Part shown: positions 12,301 to 19,996 of the stretch, piece by piece
Position numbering within the stretch: position 1 is the first letter of the stretch
Layout: every line of letters starts with the position of its first letter
DNA from: Diadema setosum
Taxonomy: Eukaryota > Echinodermata > Echinoidea > Diadematoida > Diadematidae
NCBI RefSeq assembly: GCF_964275005.1
Contig: NC_092693.1
Span: forward strand, 24,517,122 to 24,581,121
Length of the DNA stretch: 64,000 nucleotides
Direction of reading: 5' to 3'
The notes under the pieces: model-generated
What the model was told of the DNA's origin: nothing
What the model saw: only the letters and a program-made list of their open reading frames with translations
Databases searched by the model: none
Position numbers and translations under genes: made by a program

Positions 12301-15300
12301 TCTGAGATATGCGGATGATACTGTGTTGCTAGCTGATAGTGAACAAGACCTGCATACAATTGTTGATGTCATATACCGCCAAAGTTAGGCATTTGGCTTG
12401 GACATGAATGTGAGAAAGACCAAAACGATGGTAATATCTCGAAAGGTTGAAATACCAAGGATAAACATCTCTATCAGCAACACTCTCCTGGAACAAGTCA
12501 GTGAATTCACATATTATTTAGGACAAAATGTTTATGAAGATGGGAAGAATAGTGGAGAAATTAGGAGAAGAATTGGAATGGCTAAAACTAAGTTTACCCA
12601 AATGAGTAAAGAGTTAACATCAAGGAAGATATCTACTGCAACCAAGCTCAGACTAGTAAAATGTTACGTGCATTCAGCTCTCCTTTACTGTTGTGAAACA
12701 TGGACATTGTACTTGGATGATAAGAAAAGGCTGGCTGCATTCGAGATGTGGATATTCAGACGCCTGGGCCGTATATCATGGTCAGACAGGAAAACAAATC
12801 AGTATGTTCTAGATCATCTGAATGCCACAAAAACCTTGATGAAAAACATTAAATCAAGAAAACTCAAATATTTTGGCCATGTTAAAAGACATTAGAACAT
12901 CCAAAAAAGTGTACTGGAAGGGATTATAGAAGGCAGGAGATGCAGAGGACGCCAGCGCAGTGTTCGGTGTAACAACATAAAGGAGTGGACAGGAAAGAGT
13001 GTGGCCGCATGTGGTAAGGCGGCCATGAACAGAACAGAGTGGAGGTCCATAGTCGCCAACCTTCGGACTGAAGACGGCACTTAAGAAGAAGCCTATAACC
13101 CTCTGGGCTGTTACGTGAAAGTCCTTGCCATGATCATGGACCTACAACAGGTCCATGCCATGATCGACTTCGGTCATAATTTTATGCGCGAAGACTGGTC
13201 AACATCCTCCAGCAATCAACCAACATGCAGTGGTCGCCAAAACCAATCGGAGATCAAAACCACGAAATTCTCGTTAAGATCACCGACTATTGTTGCCGAT
13301 CAATTCCCGAGCGTCTTGCGAACATTCTACATGTCCAGCGTCTCTATGATGATGGAAACTATCATTGATTCGTCGCTGATTGGTTGCTGATGACCGTACT
13401 GTGCTCGCCAACCATGTGAAGATTACTAGAGGGCAAATATACAGAAAATGGCTCTGAAGAATCAATATTCCACAAGCTATCAGCTATGAGGAAATAAGTT
13501 AACATAGCTCTGAGACAACTCCAAATCGTGGACTTTGTATCGACGGACAGGACGAAGCAAATGAAACCATAAGACTATGGCTCTTCACTCTCTATGAGAG
13601 AAACAGAAGTGACCGCATAATAAAGAGGATGTAGAGCAGAAGACAGGACACCAGGAGAGAATACTTTCCTTCTCCTGTTGAATTAGTTGCGAGGTATATC
13701 GTTCCTGCAGGAAGGGTGCATCATAATTATATTATAAACGCTTTCGATAATGATATAGGTCTTACGTATATACACATTACAGTCAGGCAGCAGCACACCA
13801 TATCCATTCATTTTACCATGTTTACAATACCTATATGCCTGAATGAAAGTTCAGTCGGTAATGACTTTCAAAATTAAAATAATTAGCTTAATACAATATA
13901 TCATGTCAACCTTTCCATGACAATTGTGTATGTCATCGTTATCTGCTTGTTTTACAAAAATGTGCAATTGAAGGTTGAAATATCCTCAAAAGAAGATTTC
14001 TCGTAAATTATCTCCAGTGTTGCCGTTTGACTGATAATAAAATTCATTTACTTTATTTTACATGTTATATTCATAAATGTCATTCACTGCTGAAGCAGCC
14101 TCTTCAGTATCATAGCATTGCTCTTCCAGACAGTCTGTCACTATACCAATCTCCATCCAACCAGGTTCACAGCTTTACACCTGTGTGAAAAAGAACATCG
14201 CAGTCATTGTATATAGATCTACTGTGCGAAAAGAAAAAAAAAAATAAAGTGGAGGAGTTTCTTGAAAAGTTGGCCTCACACTATTTTACGCTTCCATGGT
14301 CGGTTCACTAAACACAGCGACAAGTCAACCATGGTTTAACCGAGAAGTATACGGCGATTATACAGATTATTGTGTCAATGCCTTTCTCTCATCGTATGGC
14401 TGTGACTTTTTGTTACACCAATGGTTCACACTTACGCCTATAGATATTTTGAATACAGTGGAGTATCTAGGGGGGGGGGGGGGCAAGGGGGGCACGTGCC
14501 CCGGGCGCCACTCCTTGGGGGCGCAAAAAAAAAACGCAAAAAAAAACGAAGAAGAAGAAAAAAAGGAAAAAGAAGAAAAAAAAAAAAAGAAAAGAAGAAG
14601 AAGAAGGGAAAAAAACAAAAACAAAACTCGCCCGGAAGGGGGGAGGGAGAATGGTGGGGGGGGGGGGGGCAGAAAACCAAATCAAAAAAGATACTAAAAC
14701 TAAACATGATGATGACGCGGACAAAATGACACTGTTTATTGTGTTCACACAAAAATTCCATGTTCTGTGAGCTGAAATACAAAAATTTTCGGCTCGCTCG
14801 CTGCGCTCGCTCGCCAAAATTTATATAAAAAAAGAAGGTAAGAACAAAACGTGATGATGACAAAATGACAGTGTCTATTGTGTTCACACATGTAATTTTA
14901 TATTTAGCAGGCAAAATGTTTCACGGAGCAGCGGCTGCAATTTCTTTCGTTCTGAAGCGATCGCCAATTGGATCAAAAGAAGGCGCCAACGGTTTCGAAC
15001 ATACGGGGGGGGGGGGCGCAAAAAAAACCCCGAATCAAACAAGATAATAACAAAACGTAATGATGACGCGGAAATATATAAATTTCGGCTCACTCGCTCG
15101 TACTAATTTAGATTATTTTTTCAAGTCCTCGGTTTGTTGGTATAAATCGTTATCTATAAGGCCGTCACAATCATAATTATCTTGATTAGAATTGTAAGAT
15201 TTTATAAGCAAAAAATGACAAGAGTTTCATGATTTGTAAGCTGAAATACAAAAATTTTCGGCTCGCTCGCTGCGCTCGCTCGCCAAAATTTGTATAAAAA

Positions 15301-16133
15301 AAGAGAAGAAGATAAGAACAAAACGTGACGATGACGCGGACAAAATGACAATGTCTATTGTGTTCACTCATGTCATTTTATATTTAGCAGGAAAAGTGTT
15401 ACACGGAGCAGCGTCTGCAATTTCATTCGTTCTGAAGCGATCGCCTATTTTATCAAAAGAGGACGCCAACGGTTTCGAACATACGGGGGAGGGGGGCGCA
15501 AAAAAAAATCAAAAAAAAGTAAGAAAAAAAACGTAATGATGCAGAAATATACAAATTTCGGCTCACTCGCTCGTACTAATTTAGAGTATTTTTTCAAGTC
15601 CTCACTTTGTTGGTATATATATCTTGTTTAGAATTGTAAGATTTGGTAAGCAAAAAAATGACAAGAATTCCATGTTTTGTAAGCTGAAATACAAAAATTT
15701 TCGGCTGGCTCGCTGCGCTCGCTCGCCAAAATCTATCAAAATTCATTACATTTAAATTAACATTACATTTAAATTAACATTTAAATTAACATTTAAATAA
15801 CATATGTTATGTCGAAAAATGAAATAAACTTTGAATTTGAAATTTGAATTTGAAATCACCCTCAAAAGATCCCTTTTAAGTACTTGAAAAAGCATCATGT
15901 GGACCTTGTTTAAAGTCCCTACCGGGATGGGGTTGGGGTTGAACACTTTTTCAGAAATTAGGGGCGCAATTTTCGTGCTTGCCCCGGGCGCCGTTTTCCC
16001 TAGATACGCCACTGATTGAATATCTATATAAGAATCTAAGTATATCTGAATACTTACAAAAAGAATAGAACTACGGATCCAAGGGCAAGAACCCACGTCG
16101 TGGACAGATATAGACCAAACACTGGAGTTCCAT
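332..16133 (-). CDS. CYP3-like cytochrome P450 (partial gene, nine exons found)
   Basis: A heme-thiolate monooxygenase of the microsomal CYP3/thromboxane-synthase type, expected in the ER membrane to oxidise lipophilic substrates with electrons from P450 reductase. Exons read leftwards: 16058-16133 (membrane anchor), 11141-11234, 10091-10143, 6930-7026, 6222-6338 (C-helix WREVR), 5463-5551, 3526-3662, 1673-1846 and 332-552 (I-helix AGYDTT, then ETLR, the ExxR motif). About 350 residues align by eye, in order, with vertebrate CYP3A. Phases join cleanly except across 5463 to 3662, where an exon (F-helix and following region) was not found. The ERR-triad partner and heme-Cys exons would lie left of base 1. 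Oddities: no in-frame ATG on the anchor exon, no proline-rich hinge, one possible GC donor. It could be a functional divergent gene or a decaying one. Confidence 0.85.
710..745. repeat. (TG)n microsatellite
   Basis: About 18 uninterrupted TG units, preceded by a TA-rich tract from about 680. It lies in a P450 intron. Confidence 0.95.
1673..1846 (-). CDS. P450 exon: H-helix region
   Basis: Encodes RTDFLQMIIDAQKG, matching the CYP3 RVDFLQLMIDSQ segment. An acidic, Gly-rich loop follows, then LSDSEMIAQ just before the I-helix exon. The acceptor is ATCATCAG; the donor GTGAGC follows GCGCAG. It is 58 codons, phase 0 to phase 0. The acidic loop is longer than the equivalent in human CYP3A4. Confidence 0.9.
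1886..2601. mobile_element. Non-autonomous element with CACTG ends, interrupted by a nested MITE
   Basis: Starts CACTGTAAAAACATCGG and ends with a diverged complement finishing GCAGTG. The interior is made of many alternating GGTGTTA and TAACACC motifs, so it folds on itself over much of its length. It has no ORF. A second element (2096-2288) sits inside it. The superfamily is not determined. Confidence 0.55.
2096..2288. mobile_element. MITE nested inside a CACTG element
   Basis: Outer arms are GGGTCCCGTTGCATAAAA and the complement TTTTATGCAACGGGCCC. Two inner palindromes lie back to back: CAACCTTAAAAAATTCA with its complement, and CCAACCGGA with its complement. The CCGTTGCATAAAA motif recurs at about 2198, suggesting a dimer of a shorter hairpin element. 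Confidence 0.6.
3526..3662 (-). CDS. P450 exon: F-G to H region
   Basis: Encodes FLPWTSPILKFFKVFLFPQD followed by MDFFRDVIQQTVAMRK, recognisably the CYP3 FLIPILEVLNICVFPREV segment. The acceptor is CAATCGCCAG. The GT donor GTTTGA at 3521 would leave phase 1 and break the junction with the next exon. A GC donor, AAG then GCAGGT, at 3525 keeps the frame and is preferred here. Confidence 0.75.
4786..5377. mobile_element. Non-autonomous element with ACACTSTTAAA-like ends and duplicated arms
   Basis: The left end reads ACACTGTAAACATG; the right end reads TCTTTAAGAGTGTAG, a diverged complement. Inside, a roughly 72-bp unit with ATTTCAACATTTGGAGTGTT is repeated almost perfectly at about 4850-4990. 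A separate TTCCGAAG-rich array (5030-5296) is embedded. No coding potential. Confidence 0.45.
5030..5296. repeat. TTCGTTATTCCGAAGG minisatellite with inverted arm
   Basis: More than ten copies of GTTCGTTAWTCCGAA(GG) occur in direct orientation, then at least four in the opposite orientation (CCTTCGGAATAACGAA). The whole array can form a long imperfect hairpin. It lies inside the element at 4786-5377. Confidence 0.85.
5463..5551 (-). CDS. P450 exon: D-E helix region
   Basis: Encodes MSHHVTAGADRLLRNIESSQ then RTKGYIECK, aligned with CYP3 [20 protein letters not shown]. Acceptor CTACGTAG, donor GTAAAC. Starts in phase 0, so it joins the 6222-6338 exon in frame, and ends with two bases of a split codon. 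The partner exon for that split codon was not located. Confidence 0.75.
6222..6338 (-). CDS. P450 exon: B'-C helix with WxxxR
   Basis: Encodes ETPLCNKEFEDALMNLKDD, then HWREVRNTLTPTFSGAKMKQ. WREVR is the C-helix WxxxR that contacts a heme propionate, and TLTPTFSGAKMK is the strongly conserved CYP3 LSPTFTSGKLK stretch. It is 39 codons, phase 0 to 0; acceptor CACCTGCAG, donor GTGTAA. Confidence 0.93.
6930..7026 (-). CDS. P450 exon: beta-1 and B-helix
   Basis: Encodes LYDVRRPVLVCGDPDMVRQ then VLIKSFNTFVNRR, matching CYP3 [21 protein letters not shown]. The split Gly codon is completed by the exon at 10091-10143. Acceptor AAATAG, donor GTAAGC after CGG. Confidence 0.93.
7103..9265 (-). mobile_element. 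5'-truncated non-LTR retrotransposon (CR1/L2/Rex-type LINE)
   Basis: The element reads leftwards: RT frame (7592-9244), about 490 bp of 3' UTR, then a short tail of ATCAA-type repeats at 7105-7134. Such microsatellite tails are typical of CR1/L2-group LINEs, which prime on tandem-repeat 3' ends. The 5' end stops near a (TA)n tract, upstream of RT; the endonuclease domain is absent, the usual result of incomplete target-primed reverse transcription. It sits in a P450 intron in the same orientation as the gene. Confidence 0.88.
7592..9244 (-). CDS. Reverse transcriptase ORF of LINE, uninterrupted 550 codons
   Basis: An RNA-directed DNA polymerase for target-primed retrotransposition. In order: [10 protein letters not shown] and [16 protein letters not shown] (RT motifs 1-2), [13 protein letters not shown] (motif A, catalytic Asp), [20 protein letters not shown] (motif B), LFADDTNVF (motif C, catalytic FADD), the thumb, and a C-terminal DTWNSLP segment seen across CR1, L2 and Jockey-group elements. 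No internal stop or frameshift. The first Met at 9244 is not a natural start: the frame stays open upstream (VDISNMFNEYFV) into the truncation point, where the APE endonuclease should be. The clade call within the CR1/L2/Rex1 group is approximate. Confidence 0.93.
   Translation of the reverse strand: [550 protein letters not shown]
9266..9305. repeat. (TA)n microsatellite
   Basis: A TA-rich tract abutting the truncated 5' end of the LINE. It may be the integration site or have expanded afterwards. Confidence 0.9.
10091..10143 (-). CDS. P450 exon: A-helix
   Basis: A short 53-nt exon encoding GVAPALLRLAKEHGRVFG, equivalent to CYP3 FDMECHKKYGKVWG. Acceptor TTCTTCAG after a purine-poor tract, donor GTAGGT. 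Phase 0 in, two bases out, completed by the exon at 6930-7026. Confidence 0.88.
10500..10750 (+). mobile_element. LINE 3' end with (ATGAA)n tail
   Basis: A 3' UTR-like stretch ends in TTGGAAATGAAATAAATG and about ten ATGAA units (10690-10746). This resembles the tandem-repeat tail of a CR1/L2-type LINE in plus orientation. No RT coding sequence is retained, and the left boundary is not defined. Confidence 0.5.
11141..11234 (-). CDS. P450 exon: membrane linker
   Basis: Encodes YDYWCHGYWRRRGVASVSSR then PIAGSLTHFTK. The YxYW and RRGV pattern corresponds to CYP3 [20 protein letters not shown]. The usual proline-rich hinge (PGPxPxP) is replaced by ASVSSRP. Acceptor TTGTACAG; donor GTATAT. It starts with one base that completes the Leu codon of the anchor exon, and ends in phase 0. 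Confidence 0.75.
11293..11627. mobile_element. hAT-like MITE with CAGGGCTC ends
   Basis: Ends CAGGGCTCGACACTAAC and, complemented, CAGGGCTCCACACTAAC. CTATATA occurs directly on both sides (11286-11292, 11628-11634), a likely target duplication. The interior has repeated GGTGGCCC/GGGCCACC motifs and long A/T homopolymers. No ORF. It immediately abuts the 5' end of the RTE fragment. Confidence 0.8.
11636..13084 (+). pseudogene. RTE-like LINE reverse transcriptase, broken by three TAG codons
   Basis: One continuous frame from the RT finger region to a natural TAA at 13082-13084, interrupted by TAG at 12194, 12386 and 12893 with no frameshift. Visible motifs: ECGDFRTISLMSHIMKILLK, FIDYANAFDRVQH (motif A; the usual Glu-Lys before Ala-Phe-Asp is changed), GCIMSPSLFNLY (motif B), LRYADDTVLLAD (motif C, YADD). 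The C-terminal CETWTLYLDDKKRLAAFEMW and LKYFGHVKRH segments are typical of RTE-clade proteins. The 5' part, including the endonuclease, is missing. Inactive as it stands. Confidence 0.85.
14456..16014. mobile_element. hAT-type non-autonomous transposon
   Basis: Ends CAGTGGAGTATCTAGGGG and, complemented, CAGTGGCGTATCTAGGG. Both continue into a GGGCGCC/GCCCCGGGCGCC region. Flanks TTTGAATA (14448-14455) and ATTGAATA (16015-16022) match at seven of eight bases, the 8-bp duplication typical of hAT. The interior has no transposase. It has a roughly 470-bp unit present about twice (from about 14700 and 15180), G-runs, purine tracts and three copies of a CGGCTCGCTCGCTGCGCTCG motif. It lies in the first P450 intron. 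Confidence 0.88.
16058..16133 (-). CDS. P450 exon 1 candidate: N-terminal membrane anchor
   Basis: The frame that splices into 11141-11234 reads PVFGLYLSTTWVLALGSVV, then LFFL, a hydrophobic anchor very like CYP3 METWMLLATSLVLLYL. Donor GTAAGT at 16057; phase 2, exactly what the next exon needs. No ATG is in this frame before a stop at 16146-16144. The only nearby ATG (16133-16131, MELQ) is one base out of frame. This suggests a one-base deletion, an assembly error, or an additional upstream exon spliced at the AACTCCAG just before VFGL. Confidence 0.6.
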
Positions 16134-17409
16134 TACTGCTGCTTCATCTGTACATACAATTATGAACAGCCAAATCCGACACAACCAGATTTTGACAAAA
16201 TCAGTGGCTGCTTATCCAATGACATTTCACGTAGGCCTACTTGTCAGGCTTAGGGAAACGCAGAAATGACTGGATACCCCTACACATCACAGAGCAATAT
16301 CTGTCCCGTCCTATGATGGTGCACTGAAGTACTATCGCAAGTACCTACATTTTCATACGAAGTTATGCACCTCGCTAACCCGTGGACTTTGATCTTCGAT
16401 GCTTTACACCGGACGTGAAATGATAAGTGATCACAAATCATCTATCAGAATTCACACTTTTAACGTCCTGAAATGCTAAACTGCGCGAAATTCTTTGCCC
16501 TTGGCTGGTGTGTGGCCGTGTGGCCGTTGGGTATGATATGGAAACCTGGGCAAGAAAGACTGCTCTATTGTATCAGGGAGGTGAGTCTCCCCCCTGATTG
16601 TATTGTATGTGCTTTGCAAACGAACCAAATTGTAGCATTTACAGAGTGCTGACGTTGGTTGCAAAGCAATTCCTATTATCTATACAATCTATACCGATTA
16701 TCGAGTGGAGAATCATGAATACCGGTAAATATTAATGACACTGATTACACAGTCACATCCTGTTGCAATACCGATGTTGATTAAGATGTTAATAGGTATG
16801 TTAATGATGTACTACCATAATCATGAAAGCTTTAATCCTTATGAAATTTAATGAACGCCCCTAATCTGAGACAAAATGATAAGAAAGTTTCCCATGTATA
16901 CATGCGATTTGAATGAATGCAACAATATTTGTAAAAGAACACATCAGTGAAGTTTGAGGACAATCGCACATTCCTTTCAAAAATTATGATTTTCAAAAGT
17001 TTTTGTGCCGCCATTGTTGGATGAGAAGACTACAACAGTTTGTGATGTCACCGCAGAAAAACGAAATTAGAAAATATCAAGAGAGCTCAACATATCGTCA
17101 TTTTCAGGCATAGTGAAGAAACAACTGACTTACCCAATTTAGTAAGCAAGAGAAGTCCTTTTCATCAAAAAAATAACAGTTTTGTTTTGCTCTTTCATGC
17201 ATGACGGTCTTTACTGACAGATCGATGCCATATTACATCGGCTTGCGGTTTTCTTCCTTTGGAGTATACCACTTACAAATGCTAAAATCATTTCCGCATT
17301 GTCTCCTGTCAAAACTTGAGTTCTTCTTTTCATTTCAGGACCAATGATGATTACGCAAATGTTCATAGATGTTTAGTTATTATTCTAAAAAACTCATAAA
17401 TAACCTCAT

Positions 17410-17500
17410 GTTTATCTATTTATTTATTTATTTATTCATTCATTCATTCATTCATTCATTCATTCATTCATTCATTCATTCATTCATTTAGTCAGTCAGT
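17410..17500 (-). repeat. (AATG)n/(AAAT)n tract, possible LINE tail
   Basis: About 17 tetranucleotide units, ATTT then CATT on the plus strand. It is followed by GTCAGTCAGTCATTTAG. The pattern fits a retroposon tail read on the minus strand; no coding part was recognised next to it. Confidence 0.6.
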
Positions 17501-18455
17501 CATTTAGTATTCTTTACCTAGGGTAGCCCCATCAGTGGTTTATACAATGTTACTCTTGGGGGCCCTGCAACAAAATAACAGAGAAACAATTAATTTAGTA
17601 TACACGAAGTAATAAATCCAGGACATCCAGTTGTACGTCCATATACAAATCATGGCAATATTAATCTTTGATCATAATGATAAACAAATACATCGCATTG
17701 TAATTAAATGAAATTTACACGATAATGGGATATTAAGTTGACCCAATTCTACTCTAAGCGAGATTTACGAATCTCATATCCAACATATCCAAAATGAATA
17801 TACGTCAGGTACTCATTCACTCTCTTACCGTACGGTAACCATTTGATGGGATTGGGTAACGCTGTGTTTTTGTAACTACGTCCCTCATCCAATAAATTGC
17901 CTTTACTTGCGTATAGCATGCTCCTGACGCTTGGTATTAGGGTATGTACACTTGGGCCTGGAACTATACCGAGAAAACCCAGGTTAAGATAGATGAGTAC
18001 GAGAGTCGAATATAAGGCATGTGTTGTGAATTGGTTATTATTCCAACTACTCGGACTGTCAACCAACAGAATGTCGAAAATTAGTATTAGACTTTGTACT
18101 GTTAGTCTGAGAATCGGAAGACGTAAATAGCGCAATGAATGGTGTTTATAAGGGTCTTTATAATCTGTGTGCTCCAATATACCTACAAGAACGGATTTGA
18201 CTCATTTCGTTTCATTAATTTTCTTTTTTTAAAGAGGAACCTTAATAAATCATTCATTTTCGAAAGCCGGATGTTTTCATACAGGTGGACTTGCAGCTTG
18301 ACGAATAATAACCAAATTAAGCTCATACACGCCTGTTTTTAATAACTGATTGATACATGTACCACCATTCCGAAGATTTCTTGATAATTGGTTCCCTTGT
18401 TTACAGTATATTAGTCCTAGTTCCCGCCTTTTGGTTGTATAATATCAACGCTGAC

Positions 18456-18625
18456 CAGGGGCGGATCCAGGAATTCCGTAAAGAGGGGGCGTGTTTACAA
18501 AATTAAAGGGGGGGGGGGGGGGCGCACGCACCCCTCCCCCCATTTTTTTCTTTTTATTTCTTTTGTTTCAACAAAAAATAAAGGGGGGCGTGCGCCGGTT
18601 GCGGTCCTCCCTGGATCCGCCCCTG
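18456..18625. mobile_element. Short MITE with CAGGGGCGGATCCAGG ends and 5-bp duplication
   Basis: Perfect 16-bp inverted ends, CAGGGGCGGATCCAGG. CTGAC directly flanks both sides (18451-18455 and 18626-18630). The 170-bp interior is G-rich on one arm and carries GGGGGGCG and CGCACGCACCCC patches. CAGGG ends point to the hAT superfamily, but a 5-bp duplication is shorter than the usual 8 bp. Confidence 0.85.
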
Positions 18626-19835
18626 CTGACTTTTGCTATGTATTTACCTTCCTGGGGGATTTTAAGTTTAGCAAATTTGATCGGAAGAACTGAAATTTTA
18701 TGACTTTTTCCGTGAGGTGACGAGAAGCATTTTCTCTTGCTGATTTGTGCGTTGATTAACCATCAGGAGGTTACGGCATCAAGGCAACATGCGTAGTTTG
18801 CACAAATATTCTGGGCTGTTTTGATAGTCTGTCACCATGTCTGGAATCTTATCTCTCCTGGCTTTTTATGTATGATCCTCAAGAAATTGAACTATATCCA
18901 TTGTCTGAACCCAAACTTCCGAACTAACTTTATGGTATTGGTAATCATTGTATGACCAAGGAACAAAGCTCATCGAGCAATACAGATAAGATTAACCTGG
19001 TCTAATAAAAATATTGATACTTACTCATTGTTCATCACTCGCAGTCATGTCTTTATGACAGACCCCAATACATTATAGCCGATATACTGTGCAATCAAGT
19101 ATATAGTTGGTATTTGTAGATTATGTTGAGAAGCGTCACGTGATGATGGATGGCACGATGTTTCTACACGACCACTAAATTTGTGGAAAGGTGATGTAAA
19201 TGTGCATGATTCTTTTTCCCCGAGCCTTTAGTGGTATTGGTGTGTCTTTCGTCAACATCAGAAAGGAAAGAAAAATTGTTCGAACAAAATAATGATTATA
19301 ATGTTAAATGATTTACAGTGAAATCTGGGGCCATTGTCGGAATCGAAGTAACAACAACAATAACAAAACCGAGCTTTTGTCGAAATTTCACGAAGCGTTC
19401 AATTTCTTTGGGCTTTCATGAAAGTGGTTAATCGGACGTTGACGTCAAAAGAGAATTCTTTGCTCCAGTGGCCTTCAAAGGTTAGACACTTTTCGCCTTG
19501 GTCCCGAATCAGTCGATTCGAACATACAGTGAACAAGTTGTGGTTTTCAACAGCACTCTCTCGACAGCAGGACAGTCATATCGCAGTAAGTTTGACGAGT
19601 CTGATGTGCTTCCGATCTGCGAGAAATACCGCCATTCATTTTCAGCAAGTTATACAAACTCAAAAAGTCACCAACACTGACTGATGACGCTATAGATGAT
19701 AATGTATATCGTGTTGTGTCAGTCATGTCGGTAGTAATCTGAACAGGTAGGTTCGATCATTCATTACTAGTGCCCTTTTTAGTGGCCTGGAACTGGCTGC
19801 GGGTTTTTACCTTCTGGACGCTGCCATCCGAAGAC

Positions 19836-19996
19836 ATGGCTTGCTATGGGCGAGGAATATCTGCAGTAGCGATGGTCACCGCTATGATAATTGCTACTGC
19901 TGGAGGTCTGCCGACTGATAAAGGTCAAGGTGCTGGTCGAAATTCGGCCATGGACATGGCGCTAAAATACATGGCTGAAGTGCCTCTTATTGATGG
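19836..19996 (+). CDS. DPEP1: Dipeptidase exon 1: signal peptide
   Basis: ATG at 19836 opens [21 protein letters not shown] small-residue TAGG stretch follows, plausible for signal peptidase cleavage, then [14 protein letters not shown] leading into the first zinc ligand. The frame stays open upstream of this ATG, but the upstream residues do not look like a better signal. Donor GTAAGT; two bases are carried over. Confidence 0.88.

Larger units (their letters stand above)
16134..19835. other. Region between divergent P450 and dipeptidase genes
   Basis: About 3.7 kb. It contains a diverged relative of the TTAA-flanked MITE (about 16840-17170, recognisable by AACACATCAGTGAAGTTTGA and TTGGATGAGAAGACTAC). 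It also has an (ATTT/CATT)n tract at 17410-17490 that looks like a LINE tail in minus orientation, and a small MITE (18456-18625). A 142-codon minus-strand frame at 17749-18177 resembles no family I know. No TATA box or clear transcription start was identified for either gene. Confidence 0.5.

Noticed and set aside
13129..13166. Hairpin CATGGACCT...AGGTCCATG after the RTE fragment
   Set aside because: A single short palindrome without T-run, flanking duplication or recurrence.
14296..14914. Several overlapping frames of 85-158 codons on both strands
   Set aside because: They read through purine and G homopolymers inside the hAT element, giving Lys/Glu- or Phe/Ser-only proteins with no domain.
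17749..18177. 142-codon minus-strand frame with hydrophobic stretches
   Set aside because: No family resemblance, no splice link to the P450, and next to a retroposon-like tail; kept only as a remark.
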